Source: UBA964 sp031382085
GTDB taxonomy: Bacteria > Pseudomonadota > Gammaproteobacteria > Steroidobacterales > Steroidobacteraceae
Direction of reading: 5' to 3'
DNA: 64,000 bases
Assembly (NCBI GenBank): GCA_031382085.1
Contig: JANMYM010000027.1
Location: 62,001 to 126,000, forward strand
In this document: one piece after another, positions 34,478 through 42,358 of the stretch
Layout of the letters: each line of letters begins with the position of its first letter
Numbering within the stretch: position 1 is the stretch's first letter
Notes under the pieces: model-generated
What the model was told of the DNA's origin: nothing
Database searches by the model: none
The model's input: only the letters and a program-made list of their open reading frames with translations
Program-made: the position numbers and the translations under genes

Positions 34478-35697
34478 GTCAGCGGCACGCCGCGGGTCAG
34501 CTTCGGCCGCTGGCCATCCCAGCCCCAACTGAGGCGCGACAAGGCGCTCTTGGCCGGCGGCAGCAAGTCAAATGCGATGAGACCCAGACTACGCACGAGG
34601 CCCGCGCCCGGCCGGACATCGGCAAACAGCCTCACCAGGCCGTCGGTAAAGCGAATGATGCCCTGGCGATCGGCGCCGCGAACGCGATCAAACTCCTGCA
34701 GGAGCGCCGCCGCGCCGGCGTCGCCGCCGTCCTGCAGCAATGTCTCAGCTAACAACGCAGCGTCGCGCATGCCGAGATTGAATCCTTGCCCGGCGACGGG
34801 GTGCAGGGCCTGCGCGGCATTGCCGATCAGCACACAGCGCGGCGCCAGGGTCTCTGTGGCTCGTTGTAAACGCAGCGGATAGCTGGCGCGCTTGCCGGCG
34901 CGCTCAAAACGCCCGGCGCGCCAGCCGAACGCCTGCTGCAGCTCGCGCAGAAAATCCGCTTCCGGCAATGCCAGGGCGCGCGCAGCGGCATCCGTCGCCA
35001 GCGTCCAGATGAGTCCGCGCGCGCCATCGTCCAGCGGCAGCAGCGCAATCGGCCCGGCCGGTGCAAATCGCTCGTGCGCCACCCCCTGATGCGGCTCGGC
35101 GGTTGCGACATTGGCGATCACCGCAGCTTGCTCATAGTCGACCGTCGTTGCGCCGAGGCCGAGCGCCGCGCGGACCGCGGAGTCCGCGCCGTCCGCCGCC
35201 ACCACGACTTGCGCGCGCAGCATGCTCGGCAAACTGTTAGCTGCGCCAGGCGAGACTTCCAAAGTCGCGTAGGCCTCATCCACGCCGAGCCAACGGGCGC
35301 GCGCCGGCATGTATCGCTGCACGGTCGGTTGCAATGCCAGCGCTGACCACAATGCTGCACCCAGGACTCGATTGGTGATGACGTAGCCCAACGCATCGAC
35401 GCCCTGCTGGTCCGCTTTGAGGCGCGCGATGCCAAATCGTCCGGCGTCGGTCACGCAGATTTCACGGATTGGCGCGGCGCGCGGCGCAATTTGCTCCCAT
35501 AGGCCCAGCGTCTCGAGCATGGCGCGGGTGCCATTGCCGATTGCGGTGGTGCGATCGTCGAAACTGGGCTGGCTGTTCGCACCGGGCGCGACTCCCTCGA
35601 TCAGCGCCACGCGCCTGGCACTGCCACACAACGCCATCGCCAGCGAAGCGCCCACCATGCCGCCACCGACGATCGCGATATCGACCGTCTCGGACAT
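34474..35697 (-). CDS. ubiH: 2-polyprenyl-6-methoxyphenol hydroxylase
   Basis: A 407-residue class A FAD monooxygenase of ubiquinone synthesis. Motifs: VDIAIVGGGMVGASLAMAL, VVAADGADSAVRAALG and CVLIGNAAQALHPVAGQGFNLGMRDAALLAE. In the GD motif an Asn-Ala replaces the usual GDAAH (IGNAAQALHP), as in other UbiH proteins. Starts 4 bases after pepP. Confidence 0.92.
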   Translation of the reverse strand: MSETVDIAIVGGGMVGASLAMALCGSARRVALIEGVAPGANSQPSFDDRTTAIGNGTRAMLETLGLWEQIAPRAAPIREICVTDAGRFGIARLKADQQGVDALGYVITNRVLGAALWSALALQPTVQRYMPARARWLGVDEAYATLEVSPGAANSLPSMLRAQVVVAADGADSAVRAALGLGATTVDYEQAAVIANVATAEPHQGVAHERFAPAGPIALLPLDDGARGLIWTLATDAAARALALPEADFLRELQQAFGWRAGRFERAGKRASYPLRLQRATETLAPRCVLIGNAAQALHPVAGQGFNLGMRDAALLAETLLQDGGDAGAAALLQEFDRVRGADRQGIIRFTDGLVRLFADVRPGAGLVRSLGLIAFDLLPPAKSALSRLSWGWDGQRPKLTRGVPLT

Positions 35698-35701
35698 CCG
35701 C

Positions 35702-37030
35702 TCAGGCCGCCTGCATCAGGTTTTCAATTTCATCCGGATCCTTGGGTGCATCGCAGGTCAGGACTTCGCTGCCACCCCGGACGACGGCGACATCGTCTTC
35801 GATACGTACGCCGATACCGCGAAATTCCCGCGGCACGCCGCGCCGGCCCGGCGCAATGTAAAGACCAGGCTCGACGGTCAGGACCATGCCCGGCTCCAGC
35901 ACGCGCCATTCGTCGCCCACTTTGTAATCACCGACATCGTGCACGTCCATGCCGAGCCAGTGCCCGGTCCGGTGCATGAAGAACTCCCGGTACGCTTGCG
36001 CCTTCAGCAGCGCGGGCACTTTGCCTTTGAGCAGCCCCAGCTTGACCAGCCCCGCTGTTAGTACGTGAACTGCGGCCTCGTGCGGCTGATTCCAGTGATT
36101 GCCCGGCTTGACGCGCGCGATGGCGGCGCGATTGGCCTCCAGGACGATGCCATAGACGGCGCGCTGCGCGGCCGAATAGCGCCCGTTGACGGGAAAACTG
36201 CGGGTGATGTCCGACGCGTACAACTGGTATTCGCAGCCCGCATCGATCAGCACCAACTCGCCGTCCATGAGTTGGGCGTTGTTCTCAACATAGTGAAGAA
36301 TGCAGGCGTTATCGCCGCCGCCGACGATCGGCTGATAGGAAATATCGGCATTCGCCATGTGGAATTCGTGCAGCAGCCCGGCCATCAGCTGATATTCAAA
36401 TCGGCCCGGGCGGCATTCACGCATCGCGCGGATATGCGCGCGGGCGCCAATCCGCGCCGCCTCGCGCATCAGGCTGAGCTCAGCCTTGCTCTTATAGAGG
36501 CGCATGTCATGCAGCGCGTGCTCCAGCGCAACTATTTCATGCGGCGGGTGCCGACCGTTGCGTGCCTGGTTACGCAAATCGTTGACCCAACCCACCACGC
36601 GGTGATCAAACTCAGCCTGGCGGCCCATTGTGTAGAAAACCCGCACGCGATTTTCCAGCAGCCCCGGCAGGATGTCGTCGAGATCATCGATCGGAAATGA
36701 ATCGTCAGCACCGAAATCACGCGTCGCGCCCTCGGGCCCGGCGCGCCGGCCGTCCCAGGTTTCGCGCGTCGGGTCGCGATCGCGCACAAACATCACGAAC
36801 TCTCCCTGCTCGCGCCCTGGTATCAGCACCGCGACTGCGCCTGGCTCGCCGAACCCGGTGAGATAGTGGAAATCGCTGTCCTGGCGATAGGCGTAATGCG
36901 TGTCGCTGCTGCGAGTGCGCGCCACGGCCGCCGGCAGGATGGCGATGGAATCGCGCCCCATGATGCGCATCAATTGCTTGCGGCGCCGGGCGTATTCAGC
37001 TTGTGTGATCGGCAAGGCGCGCGCTGGCAT
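35702..37030 (-). CDS. pepP: Xaa-Pro aminopeptidase
   Basis: A 442-residue proline-specific M24 aminopeptidase. N-terminal domain begins ITQAEYARRRKQLM; the catalytic pita-bread domain has the metal ligands Asp (LVLIDAGCEYQLYASDITR), His (HRTGHWLGMDVHDVG) and Glu (TVEPGLYIAPG, GVRIEDDVAV). Full length compared with E. coli PepP. Lies between ygfB and ubiH in the usual gammaproteobacterial order. Confidence 0.96.
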   Translation of the reverse strand: MPARALPITQAEYARRRKQLMRIMGRDSIAILPAAVARTRSSDTHYAYRQDSDFHYLTGFGEPGAVAVLIPGREQGEFVMFVRDRDPTRETWDGRRAGPEGATRDFGADDSFPIDDLDDILPGLLENRVRVFYTMGRQAEFDHRVVGWVNDLRNQARNGRHPPHEIVALEHALHDMRLYKSKAELSLMREAARIGARAHIRAMRECRPGRFEYQLMAGLLHEFHMANADISYQPIVGGGDNACILHYVENNAQLMDGELVLIDAGCEYQLYASDITRSFPVNGRYSAAQRAVYGIVLEANRAAIARVKPGNHWNQPHEAAVHVLTAGLVKLGLLKGKVPALLKAQAYREFFMHRTGHWLGMDVHDVGDYKVGDEWRVLEPGMVLTVEPGLYIAPGRRGVPREFRGIGVRIEDDVAVVRGGSEVLTCDAPKDPDEIENLMQAA

Positions 37031-37062
37031 CTAACATTCCTCAGCGGTGGAGAGCACTGGCG

Positions 37063-37629
37063 TCAATGCAGTGGTGCGTCGGTCTTGGCAGCGGGCGCAT
37101 TGGCCGTGCGGTAGGGCGCAAGTTCCTCAAACAGCAGTTGTACGCCGATACGGACAAATTCGACCAGTTCGGCATAGGCGCTTTCGTTAGCTTCTTCGTC
37201 CTCTGTCTCGTCGACACCCACCTGCACAATCGACGACAGGTCGCGCACCACTTCGGCGACATCCGCTGGCAGCGCGTCGGGGTGCGGGATCGGGTTGGTG
37301 CCGAGGCCGTAGAGGAATCCCTGGCACCATTGCCCCAGCGCTTCGGTGCGCGCCGCCAAGGGCTCGTCATCATCCGGCAGCACGGCGGAAAATCGCAGGT
37401 CATCCGCGTGCAGGCTGGCGCGCGTGTGATTGAACATCTCGCGCAACACATCAGCCGGCTCCCCAGCCGCGCTACCGTCGGCAAACAGCTCCGCCAGCCA
37501 GCTTTCGAAGCGATAATCGTCTGCGGAGCAAAAAGCCCCCGCCAGAGTGCCATGAGCCTCCGGAGCGTCTGTCAAGGCCCCTGCCTGGCTCAAAATCCGC
37601 TGCATCGCGGTGTAGGCGACCGATTCCAT
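37063..37629 (-). CDS. ygfB: UPF0149 family protein
   Basis: A 188-residue UPF0149/YgfB protein: HGTLAGAFCSADDYRFESWL near the start and QWCQGFLYGLG near residue 105, acidic surface (VDETEDEEANESAY). Start ATG 37629 (MESVAYTAMQ) chosen; the longer frame to 37743 has no protein-like text. First gene of the pepP-ubi transcript. YgfB homologues in Pseudomonas affect beta-lactamase expression; the role here is unknown. Confidence 0.9.
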   Translation of the reverse strand: MESVAYTAMQRILSQAGALTDAPEAHGTLAGAFCSADDYRFESWLAELFADGSAAGEPADVLREMFNHTRASLHADDLRFSAVLPDDDEPLAARTEALGQWCQGFLYGLGTNPIPHPDALPADVAEVVRDLSSIVQVGVDETEDEEANESAYAELVEFVRIGVQLLFEELAPYRTANAPAAKTDAPLH

Positions 37630-37698
37630 GCGGAAATTATGCCAAAACTGGCAGGTCGACATTGACCGCTCTTGGACCCAGAGCCCATAATTTTCACT

Positions 37699-37929
37699 AT
37701 GCATAACAATCAAAATAGCATCGTTGAGCAGGAACTCCAGCAACTCGAAAAACGCGTCGACGAACTAGTCTCGCAAATCGAGCTGCTGCGCAATGAAAAT
37801 CGCGCCCTGCGCGCCCGTCAGGAAACCATCGCGGCGGAGCGCTCCACGCTCATGCACAAGAACGAGACCGCCCGCGCGCACGTCGAAGCCATCATTGGCA
37901 GGCTGAAAACCCTGGAACACAGTGCCTGA
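37699..37929 (+). CDS. small coiled-coil protein, TIGR02449/ZapB-like
   Basis: A 76-residue, almost entirely alpha-helical protein with heptad pattern: LQQLEKRVDELVSQIELL and RNENRALRARQETIAAE. It resembles ZapB and the TIGR02449 group found next to zapA, so a role at the division ring is plausible. Start ATG 37699 (MHNNQNSIVEQ) is chosen over TTG 37672 because the family begins near there. Divergent from ygfB; 21 bases before zapA. Confidence 0.8.
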   Translation: MHNNQNSIVEQELQQLEKRVDELVSQIELLRNENRALRARQETIAAERSTLMHKNETARAHVEAIIGRLKTLEHSA

Positions 37930-37950
37930 TCCAGCACCCGAGTCATCCCA

Positions 37951-38265
37951 GTGAGTGATCGAGACGTCTCTCGCGTCAGCGTGCGTATCCTCGACAAGGA
38001 TTACGTGATCGCCTGCCCGCAAAACGAGCGCGCTGACCTGTTGGATGCGGCCGAACACCTCAGCCAGGCGATGCGCGCCATCCGCGACACCGGCAAGGTC
38101 GTGGGCCTGGACCGGATTGCGGTCATAGCCGCCCTCAACCTGGCTAACGACATGCTCAAGTTGCGGGCTACAAAGCAAAGTGTTGATGAGCAAATGCTGC
38201 CGCGCGTACGCAGCCTGCGCAGCAAGGTCGAAAAAGCGCTGAAGACCGCACCGCTTGATCTTTGA
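37951..38265 (+). CDS. zapA: cell division protein ZapA
   Basis: A 104-residue ZapA with the N-terminal globular part VSVRILDKDYVIACP and EERADLLDAAEHL-like text (NERADLLDAAEHLSQAM), IAVIAALNLANDML, and a C-terminal coiled coil. It cross-links FtsZ filaments. GTG start. Its position before 6S RNA and fau is standard in gammaproteobacteria. Confidence 0.95.
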   Translation: MSDRDVSRVSVRILDKDYVIACPQNERADLLDAAEHLSQAMRAIRDTGKVVGLDRIAVIAALNLANDMLKLRATKQSVDEQMLPRVRSLRSKVEKALKTAPLDL

Positions 38266-38318
38266 ATTTCTGCCAACTTGCACCAGCAATCAGGCAATCA
38301 AATGTTGTAGAGTCGGAG

Positions 38319-38514
38319 CTGCGTCACCTGCGGTGTTCGACAGTGGATCGGGTTACCTCTCGACCCTAATTTGGAACGCCCAGGGGCATATGGGCTTGTT
38401 GGTAGCACTGTGCAAGTCCGCCTTGAGCGGAAAGCCTTACCTGCCGCAGCTCGCCCCACTTGTTGCTCTGTGTCGAGAGCAACGGTTCGCACCGGCACAG
38501 GCAGGTGACGCATG
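38319..38514 (+). ncRNA. ssrS: 6S RNA
   Basis: Placed between zapA and fau as in E. coli. The closing stem is perfect: GCGTCACCTGC at 38321-38331 pairs with GCAGGTGACGC at 38501-38511. Inside are a long imperfect helix with an open central bubble, TGTTCG near 38334 and the GAGCGG-AAAGCCTTA stretch near 38433, matching the conserved 3' half of 6S (AGCCTTA). TTGCAC at 38278 and a weak -10 near 38301-38310 are possible promoter parts. 6S binds sigma-70 RNA polymerase in stationary phase. The end coincides with the fau start codon. Confidence 0.88.
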
Positions 38515-39105
38515 ATTTCTCGACCCGCGCAACGCCGCGCCGCGCGGGCCGCGCGCCGCAACATACCACCGGCCATCCGCCGCCACTCTGCGCGCCAGAT
38601 TGCGCGCCACGTCCTGCGGCTGCGTTGTCTGCGACCCGGGCAAAGCATCGCGGTCTATCTGCCCATCGGCGCCGAACTCGATACCCGCGATCTGATGCGC
38701 GGTCTGCTAACGCGCGGTTGCCGGCTGTACCTGCCGCGAATCGGCTCCTTGCGCAGTCGCAGCATGCGTTTCATTGCGGCCGATTCCGGACCGTTGCGCC
38801 GCAATCGTATCGGTATATCCGAGCCCAGTGGCCACCGTCAGTTGGGTGCCCGATGGATGAATATCATTGTGCTGCCGCTAGTCGCTTTTGATCGTCGAGG
38901 CACTCGACTCGGCAACGGCGCTGGCTACTATGACCGCGCGCTCGCGTTCCGTGCGCGGCGCCGCTACTGGCGCGGACCCTTGCTGCTGGGACTCGCGTTT
39001 TCCGCACAAGCCGTGAATCACATCGATCACGAGCCCCACGATATCCCGCTTGATGGCGTGATCACTGAAAAGGGACTAACGCTGTTTGCCCGGGAGCCTC
39101 TATGA
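38512..39105 (+). CDS. fau: 5-formyltetrahydrofolate cyclo-ligase
   Basis: A 197-residue cyclo-ligase (YgfA/MTHFS) converting 5-formyl-THF to 5,10-methenyl-THF with ATP. Motifs: SIAVYLPIGAELDTRDLM, LPLVAFDRRGTRLGNGAGYYDRAL near 125-148 (the ATP/folate loop). Basic N-terminus. Overlaps the 3' end of 6S RNA, so it is read from the same primary transcript. Ends inside the EVE gene start (ATGA). Confidence 0.93.
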   Translation: MISRPAQRRAARAARRNIPPAIRRHSARQIARHVLRLRCLRPGQSIAVYLPIGAELDTRDLMRGLLTRGCRLYLPRIGSLRSRSMRFIAADSGPLRRNRIGISEPSGHRQLGARWMNIIVLPLVAFDRRGTRLGNGAGYYDRALAFRARRRYWRGPLLLGLAFSAQAVNHIDHEPHDIPLDGVITEKGLTLFAREPL

Positions 39106-39578
39106 ATTACTGGCTGTTGAAAACAGAACCGGACACGTTCAGCGTCGACACGCTGGCGGCAGCGCCCCGCAAAACCACGTCCTGGGACGGTGTGCGCAAC
39201 TACCAGGCGCGCAACATGCTGCGCGATCAGATGCGGATCAATGATCGCGCTTTGCTGTATCACTCAAGCTGCCCAGTGCCTGGCGCCGTAGCAATCATGA
39301 AAATCGTCCGCGCCGGATATCCCGATCGCACGGCGCTGGATCCGAAACATAAACACTTCGATGCCGACAGCGATGCGGCGAATCCGCGCTGGTACATGGT
39401 CGATGTGCAACTTGAACGCCGCCTCAATCACATCATCACCTTGCCCGCGCTGCGCGCGCATGCCAGAGGATCATTGCAAGACTTCTGCTTGTTGCGCGCT
39501 GGCAATCGACTCTCGGTGATGCCAGTCAGTGCAGCGCACTGGAAGTTCATTTTGTCGCTTGAGACGCGGGGCGACTGA
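39102..39578 (+). CDS. EVE domain protein (thymocyte nuclear protein 1-like)
   Basis: A 158-residue single EVE (PUA-like) domain: YWLLKTEPDTFSVDTL, SWDGVRNYQARNMLRDQM, LLYHSSCPVPGAVAIMKI and DPRWYMVDVQ-like text (NPRWYMVDVQLER). EVE domains bind modified bases in DNA or RNA. Overlaps fau by 4 bases; an intrinsic terminator follows at 39609. Confidence 0.93.
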   Translation: MNYWLLKTEPDTFSVDTLAAAPRKTTSWDGVRNYQARNMLRDQMRINDRALLYHSSCPVPGAVAIMKIVRAGYPDRTALDPKHKHFDADSDAANPRWYMVDVQLERRLNHIITLPALRAHARGSLQDFCLLRAGNRLSVMPVSAAHWKFILSLETRGD

Positions 39579-39608
39579 TAATCCGGAAGTTGCCGAGGCT
39601 CACGATGT

Positions 39609-39630
39609 CAAGCGCTAACGCTTGTTTTTT
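39609..39630 (+). terminator. intrinsic terminator after the EVE gene
   Basis: CAAGCG-CTAA-CGCTTG forms a perfect 6-base-pair stem with a four-base loop, followed by six T. It ends the zapA-6S-fau-EVE transcript. The loop CTAA and first C of the 3' arm form a copy of the CTAAC word common in this genome. Confidence 0.8.
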
Positions 39631-39656
39631 ACAATATCGTGTATATACTCGACCTC
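39622..39656 (+). promoter_or_regulatory. promoter of the micropeptide gene
   Basis: A good -10 element TATACT lies at 39644-39649, with TTGTTT at 39622-39627 as -35 (spacing 16). The -35 is embedded in the preceding terminator T-run. Transcription would start near 39656, giving a leader of about 24 bases before the ATG at 39680. AT-rich compared with the surroundings. Confidence 0.6.
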
Positions 39657-39679
39657 GGACTAACCCACAGGAGATTGTC

Positions 39680-39724
39680 ATGGCGAAAGCCAAGAAAAAG
39701 AAAAAAGCTGCCAAGAAGAAGTAA
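39680..39724 (+). CDS. 14-residue lysine/alanine micropeptide
   Basis: A tiny reading frame coding for MAKAKKKKKAAKKK: nine Lys, four Ala and the initiator Met. It is supported by AGGAGA 5-6 bases before the ATG, a strong -10 (TATACT) upstream, and an intrinsic terminator formed partly by its own last codons. Nothing else fits between the EVE gene terminator and rpiA. It resembles the basic tails of histone-like or ribosomal proteins but is free-standing. Function unknown; alternatively the transcript acts as a small RNA. Confidence 0.6.
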   Translation: MAKAKKKKKAAKKK

Positions 39725-39731
39725 GGTAGCT
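39702..39731 (+). terminator. intrinsic terminator overlapping the micropeptide stop
   Basis: AAAAAAGCTGCC (inside the coding part) pairs with GGTAGCTTTTTT after the TAA, one G-T wobble, loop about 12 bases holding the last Lys codons. The T-run completes an intrinsic terminator, so the micropeptide transcript would be only about 75 bases long. Confidence 0.65.
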
Positions 39732-39786
39732 TTTTTCTAAGCCTAAGGCGGGCGGGGAACTCAACATTTCTCGCTCGCCGCTTCCA

Positions 39787-39813
39787 AAAAAAGGCCCGCG
39801 CAAGCGGGCTTAA
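39787..39813 (-). terminator. hairpin with T-run facing the minus strand
   Basis: GCCCGC-GCAA-GCGGGC stem; on the minus strand it is followed by C and seven T, on the plus strand only by TTAATCG. As drawn it would stop minus-strand transcription, yet no minus-strand gene lies just upstream. It may be a bidirectional stop or may end an antisense transcript. Confidence 0.55.
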
Positions 39814-39865
39814 TCGTTTCTGGAAACCCTTGTTTTAAAGGGTTTCCGCGCACATCAGAGCTAAC

Positions 39866-40522
39866 ATGAGTGCCGGAAAAAAAGCTGCCGCCGAAACCGC
39901 GTTGCGATTTGTCCGCGAGGGCAGCATCGTTGGTATCGGCACCGGATCGACCGTCAATTTCTTTATCGACGCCCTCGCGCGCGACTTTGGCGGCGGTCGT
40001 ATCAAGGGCGGGGTATCGAGTTCCAATGCCTCAACGGACCGCCTGCAAGCTCATGGGATACCGGTTTTCGATCTCAACGACGTGGAATCCATGGCCGTGT
40101 ATGTCGATGGCGCCGATGAAACCAATTGCGCCCGCGAACTCATCAAAGGCGGTGGCGGCGCTCTGACACGCGAAAAGATCATAGCCGCCGTGGCGCGCCA
40201 GTTCGTTTGCATCGTTGATGAGAGCAAGGTGGTCGAAGCGCTCGGCAGGTTCCCATTGCCGGTCGAGGTGATCCCCATGGCGCGGGCGCATGTCGAGCGA
40301 CGGCTGGTCGCGCTGGGCGGCCGACCTGAATTGCGCGGCGGTTTCATCACCGACAACGGCAACCAGATCCTGGATGTGCGCGGGTTCACAATTCACGCGC
40401 CCCGGGAAATGGAACGCCAGATCAACGCGATCGCGGGGGTCGTCACCGTCGGTCTGTTCGCAGAACGGCCGGCGGACATCGTCATCGTGGGCAGCGACAG
40501 TGGCGGCGTCCGCCAGTTCTGA
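39866..40522 (+). CDS. rpiA: ribose-5-phosphate isomerase A
   Basis: A 218-residue RpiA interconverting ribose 5-phosphate and ribulose 5-phosphate. Signature stretches: VGIGTGSTVNFFIDAL, SSNASTDRLQAHGIPVF, YVDGADETNCARELIKGGGGALTREKI with the catalytic Asp/Lys/Glu region. Normal length. Its partner rpe is at 45173. Confidence 0.96.
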   Translation: MSAGKKAAAETALRFVREGSIVGIGTGSTVNFFIDALARDFGGGRIKGGVSSSNASTDRLQAHGIPVFDLNDVESMAVYVDGADETNCARELIKGGGGALTREKIIAAVARQFVCIVDESKVVEALGRFPLPVEVIPMARAHVERRLVALGGRPELRGGFITDNGNQILDVRGFTIHAPREMERQINAIAGVVTVGLFAERPADIVIVGSDSGGVRQF

Positions 40523-40543
40523 GACCCTGACCTAACAACCGCG

Positions 40544-41674
40544 CTAGCGCACCCGTACGCGGAATGTGACGGTAAAACCAGGGTCGCCGACGGCACTGGA
40601 GCCAGCCAGTGTTCCAACCGGCGCGATGCGCAATCCCGTCGCGGCGGGGTCCACGCCGTTGGCGTTCGCGGTCGGGGAATACGTGTAAGGACTGCCGCCG
40701 CCCACCTGATTGGAGAATCCGACATTGGCGGGATAAGTAAACGTCAATCCGCTGGCGACCGCGCCATTCGTGAACGTGATCGGCGGGCCGCCGGCGCTTG
40801 ATACGAACAGCTCTGAATTCGCCGGCACCGGATCGGTGATGGCAACCGAGTTCGCATCGACCGAGCCTGCGCCTGAGTTGGTCACGGTGACCGAATACTC
40901 GACGATGCTTCCTGGAATGCGCTTCGGATTGGTCGTGCCATTGGCCGGATCGCTGACGACCGCGGACGTCTTGGTAATACGCAGCGCCGGAACATTGGGC
41001 CTGAAGCGCCAACCCGAGTTAGTGGCCGGCAAGCCGCTCTGCACCAGGACATAGTCGGTCGTTGTTAGCTGCCAGCCAATCTGCGCGGGACCCAGCGTGG
41101 TGCCACCCGATACGTTGTTCGAAACGCCGTACATGAAATAGAAATCGCCGTCTTCCGCGAGCTGGATTTGCAGGTTGTACGACGTACCCGCCGCACTCCA
41201 CTGCGGCACATTCGTCCAGGTCACCACGAAGCGGCGATTGGGTGCCGTGCCGGTGGTGCCGTAGGTGATCGTGCCGCCAGCGCTGACATCCAGGTCGGCG
41301 CCGTACACGCGCAAGGTGTTGTTGAGGTTGCCCGAGGGCAGCGCGTCGGGATAGGCACGCGGCGGCCCGACCACTTGCGTGCCGAATCCACAGTAGCTGT
41401 TGTTGAACTGCAGACGGCCGTTCGTCATCACACGCAGCTGCGTATAGCTGGTGGCGCCGTACTTGAACGTAAACGGCAGCGTAATGAGTGCCGAGATGCT
41501 GTCGTCACCCAGTGTATCGGGGCAGCCGAGCCCGCCCGCCCAGGTGGTGATCGGCGTGTGGCCGGCGGTCGACAGCAAATTGAATGGCGCGGTTTGCGTA
41601 ACGTACGACGCCGCCAGCGCGCCGCAGGGCGCGCACAGCAATAAGAAAGCCCAGCATGAGCCGCGCCGTGTCAT
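40544..41674 (-). CDS. exported surface-type protein with DUF11-like repeat
   Basis: A 376-residue protein with signal peptide (GSCWAFLLLCAPCGALAA). The first 220 residues are beta-rich (LITLPFTFKYGATSYTQL, VMTNGRLQFNNSYCGFG), like the PEP-CTERM/MshQ-type external domains; the rest has a DUF11-like conserved repeat (IVEYSVTVTNSGAGSVDAN, ITDPVPANSELFV). No C-terminal sorting signal is visible. Probably outer surface or secreted, with no clear function. Start ATG 41674 preferred to TTG 41692. Convergent with rpiA. Confidence 0.75.
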   Translation of the reverse strand: MTRRGSCWAFLLLCAPCGALAASYVTQTAPFNLLSTAGHTPITTWAGGLGCPDTLGDDSISALITLPFTFKYGATSYTQLRVMTNGRLQFNNSYCGFGTQVVGPPRAYPDALPSGNLNNTLRVYGADLDVSAGGTITYGTTGTAPNRRFVVTWTNVPQWSAAGTSYNLQIQLAEDGDFYFMYGVSNNVSGGTTLGPAQIGWQLTTTDYVLVQSGLPATNSGWRFRPNVPALRITKTSAVVSDPANGTTNPKRIPGSIVEYSVTVTNSGAGSVDANSVAITDPVPANSELFVSSAGGPPITFTNGAVASGLTFTYPANVGFSNQVGGGSPYTYSPTANANGVDPAATGLRIAPVGTLAGSSAVGDPGFTVTFRVRVR

Positions 41675-41777
41675 GGGTGCAATGATCGCCAAACCAGCGG
41701 CATTCCGCGTGCGATTACTCCCGGATGCGACGAGAAATTGCCCGCAGCCAGGACTATTGTCATATCGCGAAAAGCAA

Positions 41778-41805
41778 AAAAGGGCCGGTCTTGCGACCGG
41801 CCCTT
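41778..41805 (-). terminator. intrinsic terminator after tRNA-Gln
   Basis: On the minus strand GGGCCGGTC-GCAA-GACCGGCCC, a perfect 9-base-pair stem, is followed by six T. It closes the rplM-rpsI-tRNA-Gln transcript 9 bases beyond the tRNA CCA end. Confidence 0.85.
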
Positions 41806-41813
41806 CCTGACAT

Positions 41814-41887
41814 TGGCTGGGGGACTAGGATTCGAACCTAGGTAAACGGAGTCAGAGTCCGTTGTCCTACCGCTAGACGATCCCCCA
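41814..41887 (-). tRNA. tRNA-Gln (anticodon CTG)
   Basis: A 74-base cloverleaf including encoded CCA: acceptor TGGGGGA / TCCCCCA, anticodon stem ACGGA / TCCGT enclosing loop CTCTGAC with anticodon CTG, and T-arm containing GGTTCGAATCC. It reads CAG codons. It follows rpsI by 46 bases and probably shares its transcript. Confidence 0.95.
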
Positions 41888-41933
41888 AAAAGAATCGCGC
41901 AACCGGTTAGCCGAAGTCCGGCCCGGATTCCGC

Positions 41934-42323
41934 TTAGCGCTTCGAGTACTGCGGACCGCGGCGTGCCTTGCGGCGACCGACTTTCTTGCGTTCGACTTCG
42001 CGCGCATCGCGCGTGACGAAGCCGGCGACGCGCAGCTGCTTGCGCAGGTTCTCGTCGTACTTGATCAGTGCCCGCGTGATTCCATGGCGAATCGCTCCGG
42101 CCTGGCCCGTGATACCGCCGCCCGCGACATTCGCGACCACGTCGAATCGGCCAACCAGCTGTGTAACTTCCAGCGGCTGCATGACAATCATCTGACCGGT
42201 CTTGCGGCCAAAGAATTCGTTGATCGGGCGATCATTGACAGTGATCTTGCCCGTGCCGGGCTTCAGAAAGACGCGTGCGGTCGAGGTCTTACGACGGCCG
42301 GTGGACAGTTGAGTGACTGGCAT
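41934..42323 (-). CDS. rpsI: 30S ribosomal protein S9
   Basis: A 129-residue uS9: RRKTSTARVFLKPGTG near the start, GGGITGQAGAIRHGITRAL in the middle and the basic tail VGRRKARRGPQYSKR that reaches the P-site tRNA. Start ATG 42323; the longer open frame to 42710 runs through rplM in another frame. 35 bases after rplM. Confidence 0.98.
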   Translation of the reverse strand: MPVTQLSTGRRKTSTARVFLKPGTGKITVNDRPINEFFGRKTGQMIVMQPLEVTQLVGRFDVVANVAGGGITGQAGAIRHGITRALIKYDENLRKQLRVAGFVTRDAREVERKKVGRRKARRGPQYSKR

Positions 42324-42358
42324 CTGCTTCAATTCCTTGTTCAGTATCTTGTTAGCTA

